Of a DNA stretch of 64,000 nucleotides, positions 8,322 through 17,294 are shown piece by piece. The DNA comes from Betaproteobacteria bacterium (lineage in GTDB: Bacteria > Pseudomonadota > Gammaproteobacteria > Burkholderiales > Ga0077523). The stretch is taken from assembly GCA_016125475.1 (NCBI GenBank), contig WGLR01000013.1, positions 1-64,000 of the forward strand, in the 5' to 3' direction. The notes below the pieces were generated by a model that saw nothing but the letters and a program-made list of their open reading frames with translations, did not search any database and had not been told where the DNA came from. Position numbers and translations under genes: made by a program. How positions within the stretch are numbered: position 1 is the first letter of the stretch; every line of letters begins with the position of its first letter.

Positions 8322-9173
8322 ATGAGCACCATCCTGAATGCTGAACAGAGGGCAGACTACGAGCGCGACGGGTTCGTGCTGGTGCGTGGTCTGTTCGACG
8401 GTGACGAACTCGCACTGCTGCGCGAGGCAATCGAGAAGGATCCGGGAATCCGGGACCATTTCTACAACCGCAAGGATGCGTCGGGACTCGCGACCAAGAT
8501 GGCCCTCTGGAACCACCCGGGGGACAGCGTGTACGGTCTGGCCGCCCGGTCCCACAGGGTGGTCGACACGATGGAGGACCTGCTGGGTGGCGAGGTCTAC
8601 CACTACCACTCCAAACTGACCGCAAAGGAACCGTTCGAAGGCGGTGCGTGGGAGTGGCACCAGGACTACGGATACTGGTATCACAACGGCTGTGTGTTCC
8701 CGTACATGGCGAGCGTCATGGTCGCCCTGGACCGGACCGACCGGAACAACGGCTGCCTGCAGGTCGTGCGCGGCTCGCACCACTGCGGCAGGATCGAGCA
8801 CGGCGTGCTTCCCGGTGAACAGGTCGGGGCGGATCCGGTGCGCGTGGCGGAGATCGTCAAGCGCATGGAGGTGGTTCACGCGGAGATGGAGCCCGGGGAC
8901 GGCCTGTTCTTCCACTGCAACACGCTGCACCGCTCCGATCAGAACCGCTCTCCCAACCGCCGCTGGACCGTCCTGTTCTGCTACAACGCCGCGCGGAACA
9001 ATCCGTACCTGGAACACCACCATCCGTTCTACACACCGCTCGAGAAAGTGCCCGACGACGCGGTCCGGAATGCGGGTCTGCGGTTCGCAAGCGGCGATAG
9101 GGAAGGGTTCCGGTCCGTTTCCGCGAATCCGCCGGAATTGCGCAAGACCGTGGACGGCGAACCGGTGGCCTGA
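8322..9173 (+). CDS. Phytanoyl-CoA dioxygenase (PhyH)-family Fe(II)/2-oxoglutarate oxygenase
   Basis: The ATG at 8322 gives 283 residues; GGGAGGACGAAG upstream serves as ribosome site. The iron-binding facial triad is visible: WHQDYGYWYH supplies the HxD pair and LHRSDQNRSPNRRW supplies the distal His with the Arg that holds 2-oxoglutarate. LNAEQRADYERDGFVLVRGL is a typical PhyH N-terminus. Members hydroxylate varied small molecules, including ectoine and syringomycin-type substrates. With the RraA-like aldolase upstream it may act in breakdown of a hydroxylated acid; that is inference from neighbourhood only. Confidence 0.88.
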   Translation: MSTILNAEQRADYERDGFVLVRGLFDGDELALLREAIEKDPGIRDHFYNRKDASGLATKMALWNHPGDSVYGLAARSHRVVDTMEDLLGGEVYHYHSKLTAKEPFEGGAWEWHQDYGYWYHNGCVFPYMASVMVALDRTDRNNGCLQVVRGSHHCGRIEHGVLPGEQVGADPVRVAEIVKRMEVVHAEMEPGDGLFFHCNTLHRSDQNRSPNRRWTVLFCYNAARNNPYLEHHHPFYTPLEKVPDDAVRNAGLRFASGDREGFRSVSANPPELRKTVDGEPVA

Positions 9174-9351
9174 GGATTTCTCGCGCCGCCGCGGCGTCCT
9201 TCGCGCGGGAGCGGGCTGCTGCGTGTTCGGGGGACGCGCCGCGGGCGCGTTCCCGTCCCGTCGTTCGTCGGAGGACTCTCCCTGATCCGATGATTCATCC
9301 GGGCTAGAATGACGTCGTCACCGCAACGCCAACTCTGGAGCACCGACTGAC

Positions 9352-10323
9352 TTGTCCCTCGTCACGATCATCCTGACCCTGTTGCTCGAACAGTTGCGTC
9401 CCGTGTCTGCCAAGGTTCAGGTGCGTGAGGGGTTCGCGCGCTATGCCGATGTGCTCGTCCGCAATTTCAACGCGGGGGGTCGTCGTCATGGTGTGCTGGC
9501 GTGGGTGGCTGCGGTCGTGCCCTGGGTGCTGGTGGCCCAGGTGGGCTACGCCCTGCTCGACGAGATGAGCACCATCGCGGGCCTGCTCTGGAGCATTGCG
9601 GTGCTCTACGCGACGCTCGGCCTGGCGCAATTCAATCGTGCGTTCGGCGACGTGCACGAGGCACTCCGGGCCGGGCGGGTCGAGGAGGCCCGTGCACTGC
9701 TGCACGAATGGACGAGCGAGGATACGGCCGACCTCTCGGTGCAGGACCTGACGAAGATCGCGATCGAGCACGGGCTGCTCGGTGCGCACCGGAGCGTGTT
9801 CGGCGTGATCGCCTGGTACGTATTCCTCCCCGCCATCCTCGGAACATTGCTTCCCTCCGGCCTCGGTTGGCTGCTGGCTGGGCCCGGTGGTGCCGTGCTC
9901 TACGTGCTGGGCGCCACGCTGAATGACCGGTGGGGCAGCCGTGACGAGGAAGCCTTCCTGCAATTCGGCCGGTTCTCCAGGGATGCCTTCAGGTTTCTGG
10001 ACTGGCTGCCGTCACGGGTCAGTGCGCTGTCGTTCGCGATCGTCGGTGATTTCGAGGATGCGCTCTATTGCTGGCGGTCACAGGCCGCCACATGGCTCGA
10101 TCCCGCCCAGGGTGTCGTGCTGGCCAGCGGTGCGGGCGCTCTCGGCGTACGTCTGGGAGACTCCCTGAACCGCGGTGGCACATTGTCCTTCCGCCCCCCG
10201 CTCGGCGTCGGTGACGACGCGGACCTGGAGCACATGAACGGCACGGTCGGGCTCGTGTGGCGCGCGCTGGTGCTCTGGATGCTCGTCATCGCACTCATGA
10301 CCGTTGCGAGCTGGGTCAGCTGA
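9352..10323 (+). CDS. CobD/CbiB-family integral membrane protein
   Basis: The start is TTG 9352 with CTGGAG at 9335-9340. The 323-residue protein has several hydrophobic segments (VLAWVAAVVPWVLVAQVGYALL, LLWSIAVLYATLGLA, VIAWYVFLPAILGTLL, and one at the C-terminus). RAGRVEEARALL, DLTKIAIEHGLLGAHRSVFGVI and the order of segments match CbiB/CobD-type proteins, which attach the aminopropanol arm in cobalamin synthesis. No other cobalamin gene is nearby, and proteins of this subtype are also annotated as AmpE-like or regulatory, so the enzyme role is uncertain. A TAGAAT at 9305-9310 may be the -10. Its 3' end overlaps the convergent rsgA by 8 bases. Confidence 0.75.
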   Translation: MSLVTIILTLLLEQLRPVSAKVQVREGFARYADVLVRNFNAGGRRHGVLAWVAAVVPWVLVAQVGYALLDEMSTIAGLLWSIAVLYATLGLAQFNRAFGDVHEALRAGRVEEARALLHEWTSEDTADLSVQDLTKIAIEHGLLGAHRSVFGVIAWYVFLPAILGTLLPSGLGWLLAGPGGAVLYVLGATLNDRWGSRDEEAFLQFGRFSRDAFRFLDWLPSRVSALSFAIVGDFEDALYCWRSQAATWLDPAQGVVLASGAGALGVRLGDSLNRGGTLSFRPPLGVGDDADLEHMNGTVGLVWRALVLWMLVIALMTVASWVS

Positions 10324-11206
10324 CGCGCGGGAGATCCCTCACGATCGAGCGGTAGGCGGCCAGCCGCCGTCGCGCGACGTGGCCCGATGCCGTCGCAGCG
10401 TCGATGGCGCAGTCGGGCTCCTGCAGGTGTCGACAATTCGCGAACCGGCACCGTCCGATGAACGGTCGAAACTCCGGGAAGGCCGCGTCGACGTCCGTCT
10501 GACGCAGGTGATGCAGTCCGAATTCCTGCATGCCGGGTGAGTCGATCACGCTCGTGTCGGGGGCAAGTCGGTGGAGGGTCGCGTGAGTGGTGGTGTGCCG
10601 GCCTGAATCCAGTGCGCTCGACACCTCGGCCGTGGGAACCCTGGCCTCGGGAAGCAGCATGTTGATGATCGTGGACTTCCCCATGCCCGACTGTCCGACG
10701 AGCACGCTCGTCTGCCCCGCGAGCCAGGGGACGAGTTCGTTGACGTGCTCGCGGGCCCGCAGCGGGACGACAGGGTATCCGAGAGCGGCGTAGACGCCGA
10801 GATCGTCGAGAGCCTGCGACGCGGTCGGGAGATCGCACTTGTTCAGAACGATCACGGCGCGCGCTCCGCCACATTCCGCGGCCACGAGGCAGCGGTTCAG
10901 GAGTTCTTCGTAGAACGTGGGACTCGTGGCGAGTACGACGACGACCTGGCTCACGTTCGCAGCCACGATCTTCTGCCTGAAGGCATCGGACCGGTAGAAC
11001 AGGGATGACCTCGGGGCAAGGGTCTCGATGACACCCTGGTTCGCGGCGGTGCGACGGATACCGACCCGGTCGCCGCACGCAACCTCGCTGCGCTTTCCCC
11101 GGGGGACGCAATCCAGGCGCTCGCCGCCTGCCACTTCGATCACGTATCGCCTGCCGTGAGCGGCGACGATCGTGCCCGGCTCAGACGCGCCGCGTGCCGT
11201 GGCCAT
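10316..11206 (-). CDS. rsgA: Small ribosomal subunit biogenesis GTPase RsgA
   Basis: The 296-residue protein shows the RsgA layout: an N-terminal OB fold (GTIVAAHGRRYVIEVAGGERLDC), then a circularly permuted GTPase domain with LNKCDL before the G-loop GQSGMGKST (about residue 172) and DSPGMQEF after it, then a zinc knuckle CRFANCRHLQEPDC near the C-terminus. RsgA binds the 30S decoding centre and releases RbfA late in maturation, and its GTPase is stimulated by 30S. It converges with the CobD-like gene and lies just downstream of the DAHP synthase gene on the same strand. Confidence 0.97.
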   Translation of the reverse strand: MATARGASEPGTIVAAHGRRYVIEVAGGERLDCVPRGKRSEVACGDRVGIRRTAANQGVIETLAPRSSLFYRSDAFRQKIVAANVSQVVVVLATSPTFYEELLNRCLVAAECGGARAVIVLNKCDLPTASQALDDLGVYAALGYPVVPLRAREHVNELVPWLAGQTSVLVGQSGMGKSTIINMLLPEARVPTAEVSSALDSGRHTTTHATLHRLAPDTSVIDSPGMQEFGLHHLRQTDVDAAFPEFRPFIGRCRFANCRHLQEPDCAIDAATASGHVARRRLAAYRSIVRDLPRVS

Positions 11207-11247
11207 CTACGTGGTCAGGGAACGGGTCTCCAGGTGTCATGCGCCAG

Positions 11248-12324
11248 TCACGCGGGATCGCCCGCGGCCGCCGTCTTCCGTCGTTCCCGGACGGACGATG
11301 CGAGCGCGTCCAGCAGACGAGACGTGTCGTCCCAGCCCAGGCACGCATCCGTGATGCTCTGTCCGTAGGTCAGCGACTGTCCGGGTACCAGGTCCTGTCG
11401 CCCGGCAACCAGATGGCTTTCCACCATCACACCGACGATCCGCACTTCGCCCCCCGAGATCTGGCGTCCGATGTCCTCGCAGACCGACATCTGGTTCGAC
11501 GGGTTCTTTGCGCTGTTGGCGTGGCTTGCGTCGACCATCACGCGCGGGGCAAGGCCGGCCTGAGCAAGTACCTGACACGCCGAATCGACGCTGGTCGCGT
11601 CGTAGTTGGGAGCCTTTCCCCCGCGCAGAATCACGTGGCAGTCCTCGTTCCCGCTCGTCGCGACGATCGCGGAGTGCCCGCCCTTCGTCACGGACAGGAA
11701 ATGGTGTGACTGCTGGGCCGCCTTGATCGCATCGACCGCGATCCTGATGTTGCCGTCGGTGCCGTTCTTGAAACCCACGGGACACGAGAGTCCGGAAGCG
11801 AGTTCGCGGTGAACCTGGCTCTCCGTGGTGCGGGCACCGATCGCGCCCCACGAAACGAGATCCGCGATGTACTGCGGCGTGATCATGTCCAGGAATTCGC
11901 AGCCCGCCGGCATTCCGCTTTCGGCAATGTCGAGCAGGAGTTCGCGCGCGAGCCGGAGCCCCTTGTTGATCTGGAAGCTGCCGTCGAGATCCGGGTCGTT
12001 GATGAGCCCTTTCCACCCGACTGTCGTCCGCGGCTTCTCGAAGTAGACCCGCATCACGATCTCCAGCTCGCGAACCAGCGACCTGCGTTTCGCGAGGAGC
12101 TGTCCCGCGTATTCGCGCGCGGCGGCCGGATCGTGGATGGAGCAGGGCCCGACGACGACGACCAGCCGGTCGTCCATGCCGTGAAGGCACCTGTGGATCG
12201 CCGTACGGGCCTCGCTCACCGTTTCGGCTGCGTGGTCGCTGCATGGGAACTCCCTCAGCAGATGCGAGGGAGGGGCGAGTTCCTTGATCTCGCGAATGCG
12301 GAGGTCATCGGTACGGGCGTGCAT
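11248..12324 (-). CDS. 3-deoxy-7-phosphoheptulonate (DAHP) synthase, class I AroF/G/H type
   Basis: From ATG 12324 the protein has 358 residues and begins MHARTDDLRIREIKELAPP, aligning with the start of E. coli AroG; a GTG 16 codons upstream is in frame but less likely. Conserved stretches are VVGPCSIHD (phosphoenolpyruvate/metal site), MRVYFEKPRTTVGWKGL, VGFKNGTDG, HHFLSVTKGG, ILRGG and VDASHANS. The enzyme condenses phosphoenolpyruvate with erythrose 4-phosphate, the first step of the shikimate pathway. Which aromatic amino acid inhibits it cannot be told here. It stands between rsgA and the DUF1631 gene on the minus strand, with no aromatic operon nearby. Confidence 0.95.
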   Translation of the reverse strand: MHARTDDLRIREIKELAPPSHLLREFPCSDHAAETVSEARTAIHRCLHGMDDRLVVVVGPCSIHDPAAAREYAGQLLAKRRSLVRELEIVMRVYFEKPRTTVGWKGLINDPDLDGSFQINKGLRLARELLLDIAESGMPAGCEFLDMITPQYIADLVSWGAIGARTTESQVHRELASGLSCPVGFKNGTDGNIRIAVDAIKAAQQSHHFLSVTKGGHSAIVATSGNEDCHVILRGGKAPNYDATSVDSACQVLAQAGLAPRVMVDASHANSAKNPSNQMSVCEDIGRQISGGEVRIVGVMVESHLVAGRQDLVPGQSLTYGQSITDACLGWDDTSRLLDALASSVRERRKTAAAGDPA

Positions 12325-12430
12325 GTCTGGAAGCGTCTTGCAGGGCGATTGGCTGACCGGGAATGAGGCCACGAAAACCTGCGTGGTGCAAGGGCGGTTC
12401 GTCCGGCGGGCGCGGTCCCTGGTCCGTGAG

Positions 12431-15400
12431 TCAGGCGGCTTCCGCGCCCTTGCGCAGGATGTTCACGAGATTCCCGAACGCGCGGTCGAACAGCGGCGTG
12501 TCCTCGAGCATCGTGAGGCGACCGTTCCGGAGGTAGCTCGTCACCTGGTAAGAGGAGTATTCCGCAACCTTCTGTCCCTTGCGGTTGCTGAACACGAACG
12601 TGCTCCGGTAGGGGCTCACGTACGACAGGCGGGCCTGCACGACATCACGACCCTCCTGGTGGATTTCCACCCAGTCGCCTTCCTTGAGCCGGGCCGCCGT
12701 CTGCGAGAACTCGTCGCCTTCCGCGGGCGGGGGGGCCGTTCCGGCCAGGCCGCTGGAACTGAAACCGGGAAGGTCGTTGAACGACACTTCCTCCACCTCG
12801 ATCTCGCCGTCTCCGAAGGGATTCTTCACCTTCACGGACGGGAAGACTTCGGGAGGTGGCTCTGCGGAAAGCTCTTCGTGAATCGGCAGCGACTCGCTCG
12901 CGGCCGGCGCCGGAGGTTCCGACTCCTGCCGGGCGGGGAAAGCAGGTTCGATCAGGCCGGACTGTTCTTCCGGGAGCGGCTCGGTGATGTCGTGGACCAG
13001 TCCGGGCTCGCCCGGCTGCTCGAAGGACACTTCCTCGACCGTCATGCCAGCCGATCCGGGGGCCTGCGCGTGGCGATCTTCCGGCTGCGTCTCTTCTGCA
13101 GGGGCCCTCTCTTCGGGCGGTATCGCTCCGGGCGGACGCTGCGACAGTCCCGAGAGACTGAGTTCCGGCGATACCTGCCAGGGTGTTTCCGCGGCTTCCG
13201 GAACGTCTGCCGGGGGTGCGACCGGTACGGCAGGGCGGGCATCCGATGGCTCCCTCACGGGCGGATTCGCCACCGATGCGCCGGCCTTCGCGGTCGTTGC
13301 CGGCAGCGATGGCGCCTTCTGGAACAGGGAGGTCGCGGTGCCGCCCGCGATCGTCCTCGCGTGGCAGCGCATCAGCACGGCGTTGAAGCGTTCCCGCATG
13401 AGCTTGTCGGTGCCGATCACGTCCATGCCCTTGGCGAGCCGCTTGAGCAGCCCGGGAAGGATCGACACCAGCCGTTTGCGTTCGTCGACGGTGTGTTTGG
13501 GGACCAGGCTCCAGACCAGGATGTCCAGTGTTTCCACGAGGCTCGCCCATGCACGGCTCTCGCGGCCGCCCTTCGCATACGCCAGTATCAGGAGCTTCAT
13601 CCACTCGGTCGAAAGGAACCGCAGAACGGCACGCGGCAGCTCGTGGCCCTCGATGCGAGCCTTCAGCTCGTTCTGCGCGAACAGGCGTGCGACTTCCAGC
13701 CTTTCCTTGTCCTGTATGCGCTTCGACTCCCGCTTGCCGGCGGCATCGGCAGTCTGGTTCAGCTCGCCGATGATCGCCTCGAACTGCTCGGTGATCCGGT
13801 CGAAGACGCCGAAGTCCTCCTCGAACTGCTCGATGAGCTGGGTCAGGGTCGATTCGATGCGGTGATAGAGCGGCGTACCCAGTGCGAAGCCGTCCCCCAG
13901 GCCCATGGACAGTTCGCCGAGGGTGTCCAGCATGCGCCGTGCAGGATGGGTCTTTCGCGAGAAGAAGGTCTTGTCGAGCATCGCGACCTTCAGCATGGGT
14001 ATCTGCAGGCGCCCGATCAGGGCCTTCATCGCGGGCGGGATCCGGCCGTCACCGAAAATCTGGTCGAACAGCATGGCCACGATATCCAGCGTGACCGTGT
14101 CCATCTGCCCCATCTGCTGTCCGAAGCTCGTGGACTTCAGCGCACGCAGCACGTTCGGCGCCGGCGCTATCAGATCGTCGGTCGGCAGGCTCGCCTGTCT
14201 GGCGGAGAGCCAGTCCCCGATATCGGCGGGGACGTCCGGAAAGGCCCCGAGGTCGCCCTGCTGCAGCCGCGTGAGCGAACCGATCAGGCCGGTGTGCATG
14301 CGGCCACCGGGTCCGCCGATGCCCCCGGTGGGCATTCGATGGGAGCCCGTCGCGCCTGAGGGCAGCAGGCCCGCGAGCGTACCGAAAGTGTTCGTCACCT
14401 CGCCGGTGGGCTGGCCAGGAACACCTGGCATGCCGGTACCGTCGGTCGGGGGAGCCGGAAATCCGGTCGGGGTCACGACGCCCGGCGGAGCGGACCCCCC
14501 GTGCGCGCCCGCTCCTCCGCTGCCTGGAATACCTGCAGGCCCGGCCGCGCCGGTCGGATATCCTCCGCCGCCCGGATATCCGGCCGGACCCCCCCCCGGT
14601 GAGGATCCCGGCTGTGCGCCCGGTCCGCCGGACCCTGCCCACGCCGGCCCGCCGGAGGTTCCGGGGCCGTCCGTCCGGCCATCCGGGAAAGTGCCGGTCG
14701 TCGTGGGCGTGCCACTTCCTGGAACGCCGGTTCCCGTGTGGCCTGGTCCACCAGGCCCTCCAGCGCGACCAACCGGCGTCCAGGCACCCGTCGAGTCCGG
14801 ACTTCCGGATGGACCTGCGCCTGAGCCTGAGCCAGGCCCCGCACCGGGCTGAACCGGGCCGCCAGCGTAGCCACCGGCAGGCCCCGATCCTCCGGTCCCG
14901 GATCCACTGCCGCCGGCCTGACCCCCACCGTCGCCAGTCCCGTACGAGGCGCCGTCCGCGGGCGCGCCGCCTCGGAAGGGGCCAGGCTGTCCGGCAGTCC
15001 CATGAGGCGCCGGCCAGCCCGCTCCGCCAGCGGACCCTTGTGCTGCTCCGGCAGACCCGCCGAATCCTCCGCCCATCGGACCTGAACCCTGAAAGGCGTC
15101 TCCACCCTGTGCCGGACCCGCTCCACCCGCGGGCGCACCGCCGCCGGGCGCGAACGCCGCCGGGAATGCGGCCGGGGGCTGGGCCGAGCCGCCGGTGCCC
15201 CAGGCCCCGCCTGGTGCCGACGACTGGGGGCTACCCTGCGGCGTGCCGGGTGCGCCCCCCGCAGGTACCCCGGGCGGACCCGCGTCCGCCGGAGCGCCCG
15301 TGCCGCCTGGAGCGCCCGGAAGGCGCCCGGCCGCCATGTTCATCATCAGGAGCTGCTGAAGCATCGCGAAGGGATCGCCACCCGCGTCGAGGGCTCCGCC

Positions 15401-16378
15401 CGCACCGGCACTGGCCGTTCCGCCCGTCGCGGTCGCGCCCGGCGCTCCCGGAATCGTTGCGGCACCGGGCACCGGACCGGCGGCGCCCGCGGCCGAAGGC
15501 GCGGCTACCCCTGCGATACCCACCGGAATCCCGGCACCCATCGTCACACCCGCCGATCCGGAAGGCCCGCCGGATACGAGCGGCAGGGTGACGCTTCCCA
15601 CGACCTGAGGCCCGCCGGCCTCGGCCTTGGGGCCCGACATCGGTCCGGTCCCCGTCTGGGGTTTCTTGGTGCTTCCGTATCGGACCGTGGGCAGGACGCC
15701 GCTGTCCTTGAGGAGCTTGTTGACGTCCTTGTAGAGCTTGACGATGGCGGGGCGCGCTGCTTCGTCGAAGGCGCGGATCACGATCAGCTTGACCTTGAGG
15801 TCGAGCTCGTTTGCACCGAGTGCGCTGCGGAATGCGGCCGAGAGCCCGGCCGGTGACAGCGGGCTTTCCGCAGGCTCGAGGTCGGGCTGGTCCAGCAGCA
15901 CGGCCATCCGCTGGTCGAGCGCGGCGAGTTCCTCGTCCGCGCCGTTGCGGATCTTCGCGGCGATTTCCGTGAAGCGCATGTCTTCTTCGAGAACGCCGTC
16001 GTCGACGAGCGAGAGTTCGTTCCACGAAGACTGGAGCTGCGAGAACTCGGCCGTGCTCTTGGCCGATTTTGCGGTGTCGACCGAGAAGCGGTTCCCCAGT
16101 TCCTCCTTGAGCGCGGTCTCGATGGCGGCACGCTGGGCGGGCCACTTTTCCTTTGCCTGCAGGTAGAAGTCCCGGGTGTCGCGCTCCAGTGCGTGCTCTG
16201 CCAGGTCGTACAGCTCGTCGACGATCTTGTCGAAACCCGTCGCTGCCGCGGCCGAGATCCGATCGACCGCGAGCGTGCGGATCTCGGCGATCAGTGCCTT
16301 CGAATCGACGCCTGAGGCGCCGCTCTCCGACTTTTCGTTCGCCGGAAAGCTGAAGACGTTCGAGCCGGACGAACTCAT
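12431..16378 (-). CDS. DUF1631-family giant protein with ~420-residue Gly/Pro/Ala-rich insert
   Basis: A GGAGG lies about eight bases before ATG 16378, giving 1315 residues. Residues about 1-235 and 660-1050 are helical and match the DUF1631 family of beta- and gammaproteobacteria (often mislabelled thymidine phosphorylase). Between them, residues about 240-660, lies a low-complexity stretch of Gly, Pro, Ala, Ser and Thr interrupted only by a short helix (DPFAMLQQLLMMNMAA, possibly a binding motif). Residues about 1060-1225 are Pro/Glu-rich, and the last 90 residues form a compact domain (EGDWVEIHQEG, SYVSPYRSTFVFSNRKGQKV) resembling PilZ-like beta barrels. The role of DUF1631 is unknown. No signal peptide is seen; cytoplasmic location inferred. 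Confidence 0.85.
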   Translation of the reverse strand: MSSSGSNVFSFPANEKSESGASGVDSKALIAEIRTLAVDRISAAAATGFDKIVDELYDLAEHALERDTRDFYLQAKEKWPAQRAAIETALKEELGNRFSVDTAKSAKSTAEFSQLQSSWNELSLVDDGVLEEDMRFTEIAAKIRNGADEELAALDQRMAVLLDQPDLEPAESPLSPAGLSAAFRSALGANELDLKVKLIVIRAFDEAARPAIVKLYKDVNKLLKDSGVLPTVRYGSTKKPQTGTGPMSGPKAEAGGPQVVGSVTLPLVSGGPSGSAGVTMGAGIPVGIAGVAAPSAAGAAGPVPGAATIPGAPGATATGGTASAGAGGALDAGGDPFAMLQQLLMMNMAAGRLPGAPGGTGAPADAGPPGVPAGGAPGTPQGSPQSSAPGGAWGTGGSAQPPAAFPAAFAPGGGAPAGGAGPAQGGDAFQGSGPMGGGFGGSAGAAQGSAGGAGWPAPHGTAGQPGPFRGGAPADGASYGTGDGGGQAGGSGSGTGGSGPAGGYAGGPVQPGAGPGSGSGAGPSGSPDSTGAWTPVGRAGGPGGPGHTGTGVPGSGTPTTTGTFPDGRTDGPGTSGGPAWAGSGGPGAQPGSSPGGGPAGYPGGGGYPTGAAGPAGIPGSGGAGAHGGSAPPGVVTPTGFPAPPTDGTGMPGVPGQPTGEVTNTFGTLAGLLPSGATGSHRMPTGGIGGPGGRMHTGLIGSLTRLQQGDLGAFPDVPADIGDWLSARQASLPTDDLIAPAPNVLRALKSTSFGQQMGQMDTVTLDIVAMLFDQIFGDGRIPPAMKALIGRLQIPMLKVAMLDKTFFSRKTHPARRMLDTLGELSMGLGDGFALGTPLYHRIESTLTQLIEQFEEDFGVFDRITEQFEAIIGELNQTADAAGKRESKRIQDKERLEVARLFAQNELKARIEGHELPRAVLRFLSTEWMKLLILAYAKGGRESRAWASLVETLDILVWSLVPKHTVDERKRLVSILPGLLKRLAKGMDVIGTDKLMRERFNAVLMRCHARTIAGGTATSLFQKAPSLPATTAKAGASVANPPVREPSDARPAVPVAPPADVPEAAETPWQVSPELSLSGLSQRPPGAIPPEERAPAEETQPEDRHAQAPGSAGMTVEEVSFEQPGEPGLVHDITEPLPEEQSGLIEPAFPARQESEPPAPAASESLPIHEELSAEPPPEVFPSVKVKNPFGDGEIEVEEVSFNDLPGFSSSGLAGTAPPPAEGDEFSQTAARLKEGDWVEIHQEGRDVVQARLSYVSPYRSTFVFSNRKGQKVAEYSSYQVTSYLRNGRLTMLEDTPLFDRAFGNLVNILRKGAEAA

Positions 16379-16779
16379 CCGTGATCCTCCGGACCCCGTG
16401 TGTCCGTCCGTCCGAGAGTGTCCGCCGAAGCTGGTTTGCCGGTGATCAAGCCACTATGTCCGTCTGGATTCGAACGTCGCGCCCCGTGGACTGGTGCGAT
16501 GGGGCGGAAAGACTTTCCCGTATGTTGTGAACGATAGCATGAGACGCGCCAGCCCTTCCGGGTTTTGCATGGCCCGTGGTGCGCCCGCAGGGGGCATTCG
16601 CCCGGGCGGGCACGGAGCGGACGCATTTCTCGAGCGTTCTGCCAATATTCCGATATCGCACTACGTCTGTTATCTGCGGTCGGGCCGGAAACTTTAGCCG
16701 TCTTTCGGGGAGGACGAACGGCCCGCGAAGTTTCGTCCGGCGCCTCCGGCCCCACGAGGCGCGCCTTGCGAGGAGAGTC
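16379..16779. other. Divergent intergenic region, 401 bases
   Basis: This gap lies between the DUF1631 gene and the GNAT gene. It has locally AT-richer patches near 16510-16545 and 16635-16690, the most likely places for the two promoters, but no well-spaced promoter could be picked. Frames open here have no ribosome site and look like shadows. Confidence 0.45.
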
Positions 16780-17289
16780 ATGAGCATGTCCGAACTGTCG
16801 ATCAGGCCGGCAATTCCGGCGGATGTTCCGGTCATCTTTCATTTCGTGCGCGCCCTGGCCGAGTACGAACGTCTCGGGCATCTCGTCACGGCATCCGAGG
16901 AGTCGCTGCGCGACGCGCTGTTCGGCGTCCGTCCCGCTGCAGAGGTTCTGCTCGCGCATCTGGGAGATGAACCTGCGGGATTCGCGGTGTACTTTCATAC
17001 GTTCTCGACCTTTCTGGGGCGTCGCGGGCTCTGGCTCGAGGATCTCTTCGTACTGCCGGAGCGGAGGGGGCGAGGCGTCGGGAAGGCCCTGCTCCTCGCC
17101 TGTGCCCGGACCGCGCACGCGCGGGGTTGTGGCCGTTTCGAGTGGACGGCACTCGACTGGAACCGCTCGGCGAGAGACTTCTACGAGAGGCTCGGCGCAC
17201 GGCTGATGGACGAGTGGAAGCTGTACCGTGTCACCGGCGAGGCGCTGGAGCGGCTTGCGTCTCGCGCCGCGCCCGTCGCGAATGATTGA
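16780..17289 (+). CDS. GNAT-family N-acetyltransferase
   Basis: The chosen ATG 16780 has AGGAGAG at 16771-16777; the longer open frame upstream lacks such a signal. The 169-residue protein carries the acetyl-CoA binding motif A (DLFVLPERRGRGVGKALL) and the C-terminal SARDFYERLGA segment typical of GNAT enzymes. Overall it resembles the diamine/spermidine acetyltransferase-like group (EYERLGHLVTASEESLRDALFG, LWLEDLFV). The acceptor is unknown. It converges with the pterin dehydratase gene, leaving five bases between the stops. Confidence 0.9.
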   Translation: MSMSELSIRPAIPADVPVIFHFVRALAEYERLGHLVTASEESLRDALFGVRPAAEVLLAHLGDEPAGFAVYFHTFSTFLGRRGLWLEDLFVLPERRGRGVGKALLLACARTAHARGCGRFEWTALDWNRSARDFYERLGARLMDEWKLYRVTGEALERLASRAAPVAND

Positions 17290-17294
17290 GTCTC

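Noticed and set aside
9221-9260. GC-rich hairpin after the PhyH-like gene
   Set aside because: The stem has a bulge, and there is no T-rich tail, so terminator status could not be supported.
9174-9351. Cobalamin riboswitch upstream of the CobD-like gene
   Set aside because: No B12-box-like conserved element was found in the 178-base gap.
12284-14359. Long plus-strand open frame of about 690 codons opposite the DUF1631 gene
   Set aside because: It has no ribosome site, is Arg/Gly/His-rich and mirrors the codon pattern of the minus-strand gene, whose protein has recognisable conserved parts.
14400-15650. Collagen-like GXY repeat in the DUF1631 insert
   Set aside because: Glycine does not recur strictly at every third residue, so it is Gly/Pro-rich low complexity rather than a collagen triple-helix motif.
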